Assembly (NCBI GenBank): GCA_032209605.1 | Contig: JASFXZ010000001.1 | Coordinates: 17,502,256 to 17,566,255 of the forward strand | Origin: Mactromeris polynyma | Taxonomy: Eukaryota > Mollusca > Bivalvia > Venerida > Mactridae | Reading direction: 5' to 3' | Length of the DNA: 64,000 nucleotides | In this document: piece by piece, positions 11,930 to 25,400 of the stretch | Layout of the letters: each line of letters starts with the position of its first letter | Position numbering within the stretch: the stretch's first letter is position 1 | Made by a program: the position numbers and the translations under genes | Notes under the pieces: model-generated | Seen by the model: the letters and a program-made list of their open reading frames with translations, nothing else | What the model was told of the DNA's origin: nothing | The model's database searches: none

Positions 11930-13330
11930 AAAACAATAGATCACGCTCAGAGCCATCCAATCAGCGGCCTGTATTTCGACCGTCTATATCGTATATACAA
12001 CGTTCATGAAGTCCACGTGGTCTAAATCGGACAGACAACATTGTGGCAATTTCTATACGATATACACTCTAGTTACACTTGCCCCAGCACGAGTAACTAA
12101 CAAGCCGACATGTATATACAACCCATGGTGTTTTTGGATTACTTTATTTCTTCTTATTGAAGAGATATGCACCTTTCAATGCTTTGTTCCATCGGAAGGG
12201 ATTTATGGCAAACTGCAAAGGTTGTTGTCCTGTCGCTAAATACCAAAGTCATTAAAATGGCACTTGTCCATTGGTTAATGTCCCGTTATTACGTTGTAGT
12301 ATACATTTTGCTAAACATATGACATACTTGCCGCAGTGTCAGAATACAGTCCTATTGCGCGACTCCTACCCTACCGGAACATCTAGCGTAAAGGGCCACT
12401 AACACATTTACTGCTCATCAGCAGATAGAAGGTCACAGAGATATAATTAAACGAACTTTAATTAGATCTTTAAGCAGGGGTGAAAACACTAATAATACAA
12501 GGCGGATTTTTCTTAACGTTTATTGTCAATACTTGACAGGCATGCGTTATAATCTTCAGCCTAGTCCCGGTACCGCTCCGTAATCAACATTGAGTGTTGT
12601 TTTCAGATCGTCGGATGCATCGATCGCATACAATGCATATTCCTTGCCACAGTTCATCAAAGCTGTTTAAAAATAATAACGATGTGTTAGTTGTACGAAA
12701 GACCGGTGTTTACCATAATATTCATCGTTTTGAAGAACAAAAATGTGTGATCAAAAATCGTGATATCATGAACCTCAAGATATCAAACCAAATTGTCAAC
12801 TATGGACTCAGGAGATTCACGATTTTACAGCTCATATGATTTCAAGATCTCAAACCAAATTGTCAACTATGGACTCACGAATATGTTTCATAAAAAACGA
12901 GAGATATTCGTGTTTGTCACCACTTGACGAAAAAATATTCATTGAATAGTAATACATCATAGCGTGAAACAAAGAGAAACACGTTATGTACAGACGATAA
13001 GCCCTATAAAGTTACTTGTAATATTTCACGATGTCCCATACAGTTCGTGATGCACAACGTATTTATGGCGTGTATACATGTATCATCTCGAAAAGCCTGT
13101 TTTCACAGAGTTTATTCTTTCATTCGGTCCTGGAATTTTATGAGAACTAAGTTTGTAATAATTATCGGCTAATCTGACACATTTAAATAATAGCCAGCAT
13201 ATCAAATCCATTTTCTATCCAAATGCTGTTCCAACGATTAATATCATTTATAATCATAGCTTTGTATATTTAAAGACGTTTTTTAATGGATAATGTAAAA
13301 CAATAAATAGCTTGTTATATAATCAGCCAA
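11930..13330. other. Intergenic with one short direct duplication
   Basis: No gene supported. A block near 12772-12813 (AAGATATCAAACCAAATTGT and CAACTATGGACTCA) is repeated at 12843-12880, a roughly 68 bp tandem pair. Confidence 0.4.
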
Positions 13331-13331
13331 A

Positions 13332-15223
13332 CTATTGTACAGATTTGTATACGTCAAGAATACCTTTGAACAGCTCCATCGGTACGTAATCTTGTCTCAT
13401 GGTATCATAAACATGTTGTACCCAATTTATATGTGCAGTTGTATCAGGTGGGGTTGGGAGAGTAGATGATATTATTGTAGTCGCTTGTCGACGATCAGGA
13501 ATGTATCCATAGTAATTGTCTCTCACATAGCTAGATTATAAGCAAAATTGTACATAGTTAACACTAAAATCGCACCAAATTCGCACCAAAATGTACAACT
13601 AACACCAAATTGTACAACTAACACCAAAATGTACAACTAACACTGAAATCGCAAAACTAACACCAAAATGTACAACTAACACCAAAATGTACAACTAACA
13701 CTGAAATCGCACAACTAACACCAAAATGTACAATTAACTAACACCAAAATGTACAACTAACACCAAAATGTACAACTAACACCAAAATGTACAACTAACA
13801 CCAAAATATACAACTAACACTGAAATGGCATAACTAACACCAAAATGTACAACTGACACTGAACTCGCACCAAAATGTACAACTGACACTGAAATCGCAC
13901 CAAAATGTACAACTAACACTGAAATCGCACCAAAATGTACAACTGACACCAAAATGTACAACTAACACCAAAATGTACAACTAACACCAAAATGTACAAC
14001 TCACACCAACATGTACAACTAACACCAACATGTACAACTAACACTGAACTCGCACCAAAATATACAACTGACACTGAAATTGCACCAACATGTACAACTA
14101 ACACTGAAATCGCACCAAAATGTACAACTAACACCAAACATGTACAACTGACACTGAACGCGCACCAAAATGTACAACTGACACTGAAATCGCACCAAAA
14201 TGTACAACTAACACCAAAATGTACAACTAACACCAAAATGTACAACTAACACCAAAATGTACAACTGACACTGAAATCGCACCAAAATGTACAACTAACA
14301 CCAAAATGTACAACTAACACTAAAATGTACAACTAACACCAAAATGTACAACTGTACAACTAACACCAAATATACGAAAATTACGTAAATGTTGAATAAA
14401 TTGACATCCCAAATGTAACAGAACAGTCTACGGCTTTAGAACAGTCATGCGATGGCAGAAACACCAGCATATATTCAATGGCAATTTTAATAATAAATAC
14501 TCTATGCTCTCATACGTAAACACCATAAACAACAAGCACTGTGTCTGTATCTTTGTCCAACTACATCTCTATTACGAATACAATACAAACATGCACTATA
14601 TTGACATTACAACGTCGGTTTGGGTCAGTCTTTTTTCGGCGCAGCCGTACTAACATGGCTTTGCTATTTGCATATCAGTGTTGTGAAAACCAATCAAATA
14701 TTACGTTAACCACAAAACCAACTTCTTTTCAACCGAACAACGTTTGTAACCTTGACGCGAATTGGTTAACATTTTGTTAAGGGCTACGTTACCTTACCGA
14801 AATTTCGGTGAATTAACCGAAATTTATTTTGGATGTGGAGGGATCAGCAATCGCAACATCTCGGCAATTGTTTATGCTGTACAACAAATCTTAATTTTCA
14901 AATTGTTATTGTTTTTGTTCAATATATAAAAATGATAAATATGATGAATGAATTAAGCATATTAAAACCATATTCGTCTTCACCATGATTATTGTTAATG
15001 TATATTTATCAAAAATGCATCACTTGCATAAATCTCATATTGTTTTATAATCATAATGAATATTAATAAATCTCTTTTAATGGCTATGCAAATACAAAGT
15101 GAAAAAAACTTACTGCGCTACGTAAATACAGCCCCGGTCCGTGATGGAAGACAAAGCCTGTCTTTTCACAGATACACCAGAAGTTGAAACAATCAAACAC
15201 AGGAAGGAAAGTGGAACAATCAT
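13332..15223 (-). CDS. Small secreted protein of unknown function (2 exons)
   Basis: Exon 1 is 15223-15114 and exon 2 is 13530-13332, giving 102 residues. Exon 1 opens with an ATG and a good signal peptide (MIVPLSFLCLIVSTSG), then VSVKRQALSS and DRGCIYVA. It ends in phase 2 at a strong donor (GTAAGT). Exon 2 starts after the acceptor ATAATCTAG, and the joined frame stays open to a TAG stop. The mature part is Tyr-, Pro- and Thr-containing with one cysteine; I recognise no family. Support comes from the signal peptide, strong donor, matched phases and non-repetitive protein-like composition. The 1.6 kb intron holds a 19 bp minisatellite and dispersed repeat X. Weak points: no clear TATA box and no transcript evidence. 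Confidence 0.5.
13562..14372. repeat. Minisatellite, 19 bp unit with longer variants
   Basis: About 40 units of ACACCAAAATGTACAACTA. They are interspersed with variant units containing CTGAAATCGCACC and CTGAACTCGC, which form a loose higher-order pattern in the middle. The array lies inside the intron of the small secreted-protein gene. Open frames through it on both strands are artefacts of the repeat. Confidence 0.95.
14628..14880. repeat. Dispersed repeat family X, copy 1
   Basis: Contains TTTCGGCGCAGCCGTACTAA, CTATTTGCATATCAGTGTTG, ACGTTAACCAC and later GATCAGCAATCGCAACATCT. The same order of blocks recurs at 17497 and 40472. No coding capacity. Confidence 0.7.
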
Positions 15224-15892
15224 TATGTCAGACTAACCAGACGATAGAACAGTGGAATGGAATGTGATAAGTATGACGACATTAGAGATAAGAGTCATCA
15301 TCAGGAAGTGCTTTAGTCATTACTAAATTTATTAACAGATAACGAGTTTTTCCGCTTACCATAAACGAAAGGACCGTATATGAACATAGTGTGATCTAGA
15401 CGAAATATACCTGTAAAAAGTGTTAACTAGCCAGTGCAATTTCACATAGTTTCTAAATTGAATTACTAGATACATTCGCTGTTAATTTTGCTAAAAACAT
15501 TTATTTATCAAAAAAAAAAGAACAATAAAAAAAGTCGATAAACTAACAAAATCACATTCATCGTTTCAGATCGCTTTTGTCAAGATGTTGCAAGGATCAT
15601 CAAAATACAAAATGGCGGGTTACCTCTTTTGACGGTAAATTAATTTATGTATTTAAGGCGGTACGAAAACAGATTGTTATCACTTAGTTCTCGGGTGGAT
15701 TAACAAGAAAACATGAGAAATAAAGGCGTATACAAGCATGTATACATTGCATAGAATTAATGGTAGTTTTGTTGTGTCTACAATGCCACGAAAACATATT
15801 ACAAATCTAATAACCGTCCGCACAATAGAAATGTGAAGTAAAGTTGTTGTTTTGTAATAACTAGTGGAACTTTCTACACCTTCCTTGTATAC

Positions 15893-16159
15893 TCACATCT
15901 CTTGTATAAATATCTTAACATTTGGCGTAAAACTAAATAGAACATAAATTAATACCTTGATGGTGAAACCCCTGCAAAATATGTCAAGTAGCCATGATAT
16001 ATTGTTCATACTACACCCTCTTCTGTATAATTCTACATACTTGCATAGTTTGGTTTTTACCCCCGGGAGTTCAGCGTAGACATTCATATACGGATAAGGT
16101 AAATCATCGTGTTTTCTTAACAATATATGGGCAATGTGCAATACTGCAGTACTAAACAT
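15893..16159 (-). other. Possible isolated exon, unknown
   Basis: An open minus-strand frame beginning MFSTAVLHIAHILLRKHDDL has protein-like composition in its first 50 codons. A possible acceptor (CATTTTATAG) lies just upstream and a weak donor (GTGTAG) near 16018. The rest of the frame is AT-biased. I recognise no family. It could be a pseudogene exon or chance. Confidence 0.25.
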
Positions 16160-16559
16160 TGTCTATAAAATGGTTTGTGAAAAGTCAACTAACATCTGGG
16201 AATTTCCCTAATCTACAACTCGAACTATGGGTGTTGTAACTTATGTTTACACCGCACAGTCTCATGCTCTAACGACTAATAGCTTGTTTGTAAAGGGACT
16301 TTCAGTCACATAAACAGTCGGGACCATGTTATGAATATTCCAGCTATTAGGATGGACGAAGACTCTAGGTGTGTCCCTACTTGCAATATTTTGTGAAATA
16401 ACAGTACATGATTAAATTTCAACATACGCTTTATAAAAATTAGTTTAAACATTTAACAAAACCGCTTGTTTTTCGGGGAGCAAGTATGTCTTCCAACGTC
16501 CTTAGCTAATGTGTCTTATATTATGACACAGACCCATCAGTTTTTTATAACTTTTTACT

Positions 16560-17200
16560 TTGTCAAAAGGCCAGACATTATAGACAAAAAGCAAAGACAT
16601 CGCCAAATGTGTCCATTTTACATAACTCTGTCAAAAACAATCCTACAAAAAACGCTGACAATATGCACAAGTAATTAGGCTTGTTACAATCACTCATGTT
16701 AAGGTGAACAAGCACAGACGTCGCCAAATTTGTCCAATTATCATCACAAAAGGGTCATAACTCTTCCAAAGATAATCCCACCAAAAAGTGCCGCTAATAA
16801 TATGGTACCAATAACTCGTGTGAAGCTTCACTGATACCATACCACTGGTTTAGGAGAACAAGCGCAGACAAGCTAAATTACGCCAAATTTCATGATAAAA
16901 TGGCCAAAATTCTGACCAAGAATGATAATATACACAATTAGGCTTGGTACGACTAGCTCATGCGAAGTTTCACTGAAATCATACCACTGGTCTTGGAGAA
17001 CAATGCAAGCGCAGACTAAATTTGTCTAATTTTCACCATAGAAAGACCACAACTCTACCAAAGATAATCTAACCAAAATTTGCTGGTAATATGCGCAACT
17101 AGACTTGGTTTTAATAACTCATGCGAAGTTTCACTGAAATCATACCACTGGTTAGGATAACAAGTGCAGACTTGCCAACTTTGTCCAATTTTCATCCCAC
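16560..17200. repeat. Degenerate tandem repeat, about 150 bp units
   Basis: Four diverged units share AGTTTCACTGAAATCATACC, ACTGGTTTAGGAGAACAAG, CCAAATTTGTCCAATTTTCA and AACTCTACCAAAGATAATC. This is an array distinct from the one at 10655-11925 but similar in style. Confidence 0.65.
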
Positions 17201-17496
17201 CAGTTCATCACAGATATGCTCTATCGGCTTAAGGCAAAACAACTGCAGGGCATGGAGGGACATTGACTTTATTTCGAGCCAAGTATAGAGTTGTGATTCT
17301 GGCTGTGTGGGTGAATGCATGGTCTTGTTGTTACACCAGGGCTGTGGTGGCGAATGAAAGGAATTGTATGAGGAGTTAGTACCTGTTCGACTACCAGCTC
17401 AGGCTTACTGTTCCCCATGATCCCACCAAACTTCATTACACTCCCTCCCCTGAACAGGTCCCTCACCAACGCACCATTCCACACTATCTTCGTTGT

Positions 17497-17765
17497 TTTT
17501 CAGCGCATCAGTACTAACATGGTTTTGCTACTTGCATATCAGTGTTGTGCAAACCAATCAAATCTAACGTTAACCACCAAGGCAATTTCTCTTCAACTAA
17601 ACGTTTGTAAACTTGACGCGGATTGGTTAAGCTTTCAATAAAGGGTACGTTACCTCACCAAAATCCACTGAATTCGGTGAATTTACCAAAATCCATTTTG
17701 GATCTGGAGTGACCAGCAATCGTAACATCTCGCCATTTTTTATGTTACACAACAAATCTTAACCT
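17497..17765. repeat. Dispersed repeat family X, copy 2
   Basis: Contains CGCATCAGTACTAACATGG, TTGCATATCAGTGTTGTG, TTAACCACCAAGGC and GACCAGCAATCGTAACATCT, in the same order as copy 1 and the copy at 40472. Confidence 0.7.
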
Positions 17766-17769
17766 TCAA

Positions 17770-19480
17770 ATTGCGCCATCTTTTTTAAGATATTTCTTGT
17801 TAATTCTGTAGGCATATAGCCTACAATTTGCATAGCAGTGTGAATTAGGATTCGTCAGTATAGAGAACTCGGTTCCACTTAACCTGCTTCCAATTCAAGC
17901 GACTTCATGACCACAATAAAATAGTATCACAGTGACATTGTGTCTATATTTGACCAGTACATGGATGTCGTGCTCTGATTGGCCGAGCGTTGCTACTAAC
18001 ACAATTAAGCATGGTCTGCCCTGACACATGGTATCACCTAGTCCTTAGCGGTTGGAAAATGCAAGATCCAAGATCGTCGACGTGATGTAGCAGTCAGTCC
18101 TGGCAGTGGTGACATATTAAGGCGACATTCAAATTGCCTGATGTCTCAATGTCAGACCAGCATGGCATTATGAAAAAGAGAAACAGCAAAGCTTTTCAAT
18201 TTTCGGATTAGCCTGTGTTGCATGTATTTTACAATGTTGACAGAATAAATTCACCAAGAACATGTGAAGCACATACATGTAATAAGTGAAAATCCCTGTT
18301 CTGATTAGTGACCGTTTTGCATCTTATGTATAAGGGATAAATGTACATGTATTAACAAGATGACCCGTGTCACATATATATTCACTAAACATGCAACATA
18401 AACATAGGGCAGAACTATGTTGGTTAAAAAACAAGGAGTGTTTCTAGTTTTGCTAAGTATATCACATTCAACCAATGTGGCTTACATAAGTATTGTTTGC
18501 AAAATTATATGTATAACCTGTGCCATCTTGTGAGAATAAATAACAAAATATCACGCGTATAATAAGAAGATTTAATAGAAAGACTAAAATATTTTATAGA
18601 CAGCATAATTCAATGTCACTTTTTCTGTTTGCTGTAGGAAAACAGAACATACATCAGGAAAAAATCATCTGCACATTCTGAGGTTGACAACATCATCACA
18701 GGTAAAACTGAGAATATGCACCAGAAATGATTCACTAAATGTTTATATGATACAATGGACTATCGTTGGCTCGAACAATACATTTTTCACCTCATAATTG
18801 GCATAGCTGGATTGTGCTCAATGGTGACACGGCGCGTGTAATATTGACAAGTTTGTAAAAATTGCGCTAAAAACTATCATCTGTGTACAAATGCACTTGT
18901 TTCAATTGTTTGGCGATAGATAATTAGCAATTTAATTGTACTATGTAAATGCAATTCAATTGTCAAATTTAAAACATTATACCATGAACAAACATATCCA
19001 AGGTAGAATATGCTACAATAAAGTGTGTTTTTAATTTTATTACAGTGTACAATGTTAATGGGATCATTGCCACGTCATTATCCTGTCGGTTTCTATGTCA
19101 TTATCCTGTCGGTTTCTATGTCATTATCCTGTCGGTTTCTATGTATGGTGTATAAATATTCATGTACTGAACACAACGTAGGCCGACTAGAACTACATTT
19201 TACTCGTACTACTTTGTACCACTGTCCCGACGAGTTCGAGACAACGAGAGTCCACTGCATATTACATAATATACAGTCAGCTCCGTACACTTTGACATCT
19301 TTTACATCACGTTCAAGCTGGGTGAAATATGCTAAAACTACATTATAAATAACATTTTGTGCAGTACAAATCTCTCGTACATTACTATGAAAATGACTTT
19401 TTTTAGGTATCTTTAATGCAGTAGAAGTTTTTATCTGATAACAAAATCATACCTCTAATATAAACCACAAGGTGTACAAT
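17770..19480. other. Intergenic, one possible exon
   Basis: No firm gene. A segment at 18638-18701 is bounded by an acceptor-like TTTGCTGTAG and a donor-like CAGGTAAAA on the plus strand and is open in two frames, but nothing upstream joins to it convincingly. A 22 bp triple repeat (CCTGTCGGTTTCTATGTCAT) lies at about 19080-19145. Confidence 0.3.
19412..19417 (-). terminator. Candidate polyadenylation signal of ALG8
   Basis: ATTAAA on the minus strand, about 75 bp past the ALG8 stop codon. This is the common variant signal; no closer AATAAA was seen. Confidence 0.35.
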
Positions 19481-19489
19481 GCAAGTATA

Positions 19490-22400
19490 CTAATGTTGTT
19501 TTCCATACTTTGGCTTATCATTATATGTCAAGCAGTAAAATCTAATCCAACAATATATGACACCAACAGAACAGTACACGGATGTAAGCAGGAGAGGAAG
19601 AAATGGTAATTTATCACTAAATCCAAGCAAAGAATGTCCCAAGCTATTGTATATTTCTAATGGTATAATACCAAGAACATATAAGGATTCTAAGGTTGAC
19701 AGTAATGGTAATGATGTGTAGCTCCATGTATCCCTGAAAACAGAAATAAATATAAATATCACACAGTTAACATATCGATATTACATCGGTCAATTTAGAA
19801 TTACAGTAAAACCTCACCTAACGACCACCTCAATAATAAGACCACCTCAAAATTGAAACCACACTTTTCGCATCCATTTTGACTGTAATGCTCTTTATTC
19901 AACATCAATATTAAGACCACCTCAATAACAAGACCAGTTTTCAAGGGTTCCAAAGGTGGTCTTATTATTGAGGTTTTACTGTAATTGGAAAAATAGAAAT
20001 CCATAATAGTGCAAGAGATTTTTTGTTGTACCTGGATATAGGCTTACAATTCAGTCCTGTCAAGGCCATTCTAATGTACTGGTTTTAATTGTGGTACCGT
20101 ACCCAACATGCTTGAAGTGAATATATAGGTCCTTTATTTATAATCCTAAATTGTCAAGTCAATTATCCTTAAGGTTAGATCCAGTTTTGCAGGCCAGTCC
20201 AGGTACTGTAAAACATTTGTATGGATGGCCCAACTGAATGTTGAATTAACCACAGATTAGGTGGAATATAGGATATAACTACAAAATGTATCACTGTAAC
20301 AAGCCATATTTAACAGAGATCAAACAGATGTAGATAAACAAGTTCATTAGCTTACCTGTGTATGTTTGAAAGACTTGCAAAGGTGTATAAACTAGTGAGT
20401 GCAAGGAGACATATCTTGATTGGAGATTCTGAAAAACAATTTTACTTTGTTAAGTTCACACATACTGCACTCGGGTTGTTTAACTACTATGGTTGCAAAG
20501 AGGTTTTATCTTTACTGAAACATTCGTGTACTCCTTCCTGATTTCTACACAGCATAAGGATACAATTACTCGTTCTATAAAATTCAAGTAAAAGTTTGCT
20601 GCTCATATTTGCATTTTTAAAAATGTTTAAACTTTATAATTATTGTTTATTTCATTCACAATATTTCAGAAAGTTTTGTAGCAATCATATAACGGAAAGT
20701 ATCAGAATGATTATCTTATCTGACTCTATCAAGAAATGAAGTAGTGCTAGAATCTGGGCCTGGGTTTATAATGGATATTCTTTAGTAAACTGTAATTTTA
20801 AAAAACATTTCCATGTAGCTGCACCTTTTCTAGAATTGCATTAACACACTTATCACTAAATGCCAAGTCCAACATTTTAAACATTCAAGAGTTTTGATAA
20901 ACTTAGGTAGGAGACCTTGACTACTGTTTGTTTTACATAAAACATGGTGGCAGCACATTGATGAAAAGTGGAGAAAACATGAGAAATGTATAAAGCATGG
21001 ACATCAGTATTTTAGTATAGACAATTATACACCTAGGTAATGTTATACCCGACTTTCATCATGTGCTGAGGTGTAAGTTATAGTGTAATTTTTTTATTTA
21101 AAATTTGATATAACCACATTATATAAACTATTTAAAAGATGAATGGCTAAGCAGTGAATACTGTTCGAACTATGTATAAAGTTCAGGAAAAATGAATACT
21201 TACCAAACTGTGTATACAGCAGAGGAAACAGTGAATAGTGCCCAATGGTTGACATGATTAAAAATATCTGGGCATCTTTCTTTCTGTCTAAAGCCAGCAT
21301 ACTGCAAATATATGTTTCCTTGGTTACAAGTATACTATCGTTAGGAAAGGGACAATGCAGTGTTGTAGAGCACATCTACACAAACTAAATTACAACCAAT
21401 TTTCTCATATCTATCACTAAGAATATTCTGTCAAAAAAGTTAGACTTTACCTTTAACATATTAATGCATAGTCAATCCACAAAGGCAACGATTCCATTTC
21501 ATGATATTATTTAATGTCTTCTGTGGTTCTTATGACAAAATTAACCAATAGAATTTAGTATGAATGACTTTAAATAAAACATTTTGTGCTAAATCCTTAT
21601 GTCAAGGGGAGTAATCCAATTAATTGTATTAACAAGAAATCTAGAAGTATGGTTCTAAGTCAACACAGTCTGCCACATTGATAAAAATAACAAACACTCA
21701 ATATCTATTGCTACAGGTTTATAGTAAAGCTCCAGACATAAGGTTTGATGGAAGAAAACAAGGACAGATAGACAAAATCAGCAACTAAAAGTATACACTT
21801 CAAAAAAATGTTATGAAAAAACTGCTGTAAGAGAGAAATGATTTTCATTACCTCAATGGAATGATGATCATCAGGACAGCTTTCTCATGTACATGCCAAC
21901 CAAACATGAACGATCCAAATGCACAAAGTACAAGGGCTTGCAGAAAACTTTGTACACCCTTTGGACGACTCCAGAGCAAATAAAGGGAAGGCTGAAATAT
22001 AATGTTAAACTTTGTTAAGTAAATTTGTCAACAGACATTTTAGTACATTATGACTAAAACTTAACATTTGCTTTTTACTTGACCAATAATACAATGTAAT
22101 CATACAGTTAGTAATGACAGTATCACAACACATATATAATGTTTGAAAGCCTGGTATACAGCTTGAAGATGTTAAGCAGCACAACACATATATAATGTTT
22201 GAAAGCCTGGTATACAGCTTGAAGATGTTAAGCAGCACAACACATATATAATGTTTGAAAGCCTGGTATACAGCTTGAAGATGTGAAGCAGCACAACACA
22301 TATATAATGTTTGATAGCCTGGTATACGGCTTGAAGATGTCAAGCAGCACAGTACATATAATCAACTTAAGACAAGAGCAACATATCATTGTATACCTCC

Positions 22401-25400
22401 TTTGGAATACATGTAAGTCAGACAACTCATACATGTGATATGTCAATGTAAACTGCCCATTTGTTATCAACATGACACACATGCATGATAAAGTCTTGTT
22501 CACTGGTGAATCGTCACCTTACTGCGACTGAAACTGAATTGAATCAATTGAACATTTATGGGACAACCTTGAAAGGAGGTACGGCGGCTCCAGAATATAC
22601 CTACTCTTGACCCATTAAGAACTGCCTTGTTGGAAGAATGGGACAATATTCCAATGAGGAGGATCAATAGACTGATAGCACCATGCACAGGAAAATCAGG
22701 GCTGTAACAGCGGCGCAAGGGGGACATCACTGACCGACTAGACCGATGTAAAAATTGTTTCTTACCAACATAGATATCAGTGATAAAATGAGTGTAACAA
22801 GCGGTGATATAGATGGTAACACAGCATGTTCAAACTCCTGTACAAGTCCTCCTGTCATTGTTCCTGTCTCCTTTCCCACCTTTAATAATCCCAATTTACC
22901 ACCTGGAGAATATAATGTAGGGCATCAAATGAGAATTGTAAAAGTATTGAATTTATTGATCAAGTTGAATGAAACAATATAAAGCGAGCCTCTGGTGAGC
23001 CTCTTGATTCTGACTCTGGAAAAGATTCAAATGTTTAGACATCTGTCAGCAGGCCAACATCTTTCTTCTACATTAATAAACATAATCTTGGAATGCAAGA
23101 CGCCAAGGCACATAGCACCCGACTCCTGATGCAAAAGTTGCGAGTACTTGGTAATACATCAACTTAAACAACCCTTGCACTAGGCAGTACTGGTTGGTAA
23201 TTATAATATCTTTATTTCATGAAGATATCACAAAAAGCTACAGATGTAACTTTTTTACAATGTGGTCTTCAAACAAGAACAATGTAAGAAATCAACATTA
23301 AAAAAAATTACCTGTACATACAACATACGGTAATTATAATGATAAATGAGAGTATTTAAATTTGCAAAAGTTACGATGATCTGTAAATAAAATAAAACAA
23401 CCACAGACACCTCACATAAGACACATGTATGCAAGAATGAAATATTGATTCAGCATTAATATTTCCTATAATTATTTTTAGATGTATCTGTATTAGATAT
23501 ACAATGTGTATTAACAGGAATGAGTTCCTTGAATCGAGTCAAATGTTTAACAATACAAGGAACAACACAAAGCATGTATGTTGACAGAGTTATCTTACTT
23601 ACCAGTGACAGAAAAAACTTTATCCATAATATTATACATTGCCCAGAAGTTTGGTGCCCAGTAAGCATGGCATAGTCCTCTCTTGAATGGAAACAATCTT
23701 GATATCAACTGTGGTATCTGGTGCTGAATAGAATAGAACCAGATCAGGTTTTGTAGAACAAAACTTCATGTATCAACGACAAACTCAGCATTGTTTTGGC
23801 AATGAAGCAATAACCCTGCCTCTGTTCCACGTGAAGTACAGTTGAAATGGAGTGAGACATTTTAAATTTTAAGCATACCTCAAAATTTAATTTACATGAT
23901 GCAAACTGTATAGCATAAAAATTAACATATATATAACAACTGGTATTACAAAATATGAACATAAAGCAAAGATGTCTTAAACTGACATTTTGCCAAGCAA
24001 TACATTGTCCCTACCAGTTCTGAGACTATTTATAGAAATGCCACTTTCTTAAACTACATATTTCAAGCAAAATCATTTAGAACAAATATTCATCCACATG
24101 TTCCTTGAAGATTAAAATAGGAGCAAGGGTATCTTAAATACAAACCTGACATAATTTGCATAACCAATGGCCATAACTGACCTCCTACAGCTTGAATCTA
24201 AGGTGGATTACTTCTTGTGCCGATTGCTATAGATACAGTCTTTGGTTATTCTTTGATAATATGCTTCTTCATATATATTTTGCACATACTATTAAGGGAT
24301 TATAGTACAAAAAGACATATAAGGATTTATTAAAAATACCACTGAATTTTCTGGGGTCAACATTTGCAATAAAAAAAAGATCATTGTACTCTCATGGCAC
24401 ATGTATTGTTGGAGTAATCATAAACACTGCCTACAATGGTGTGTTACATGTTCATTTGGAAATCCATGAAAAATTGTCCCCTTAGATTGTACCTGATTTT
24501 ACAGTTACATGAATATTAACTTACCAAAACAACGAATGGACCAATCGAGACAGTAAAGACAGCAACCACAACAACACCAAGCCCAATCAATCTTAGCAGT
24601 GAGAAAGATCTCCACCGTAGACTGCCATCTGAAAGCACAATATTATCTCTACAAACACATTTATTTTTATTATCAAGAGTGAATTGTGAGGGCGATCATT
24701 GCCCTATATCTCTCACCTGAGTGTGCACTGATAGAATTCTTTCGAGTTTTGCCAGATCAAAAATAGTTCACAAAATTTTGCAATCAATCATTTTCATTTG
24801 TGATCATGTTTTTTGGGGAGAATGTAACTTTTTGTGTTGAGTAATGTAACAAGACTTGACCCTGGAATACACTCGCAGTCTGACAAGTGAACAATCAAAA
24901 CAATTTTAGCAATCTTTTTACGTGATCAGTCATTTATTATATCTACCAAATCTGTTTCATTTCTGACCATTGATTTCAAACCATATTTCAACTGCTTTGT
25001 TGATGAAAGCAAACACAACATAATACAGTAGAAATTTTAAGTACAAAATCCTAGGGAGGTGTAGCAGTTGAGTGATACTCCTGCCTAATCTAATGGTCAC
25101 GAGTTTGAGTCCAACATTGAACAGGGTTTCATCAGAAAATTCACAGTCCCTGAATTTGGCGCAAGTATTGGTCAGCTACGGCTGCAATGATACAGGTGTC
25201 TCTTGGTTCGGCTTCAGTATATACCCTATCGATTTCAGTTATTAATTTTGGTTATATAAATACATAAATTTCTCAATAAATGATCATTTCATGACATGTA
25301 ATGACCAGACTTGAACATTTGACTAGGTACGTAGAATTAGAAGTGTGTTTAAATATAAAATAAAGTAGAACAACAACTAGAAATAGAACTTCATGTTCCG

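Noticed and set aside
13776..14249. Open frames in the minisatellite (Tyr-Ile-Leu-Val repeats)
   Set aside because: They follow the 19 bp unit and change frame with it; no start context or domain.
22005..22503. Cys-rich minus-strand frames near 22.2 kb
   Set aside because: They translate the 56 bp tandem repeat in an ALG8 intron.
22755..22982. Plus-strand 75-codon ORF
   Set aside because: It is antisense to a clear ALG8 exon (22766-22902).
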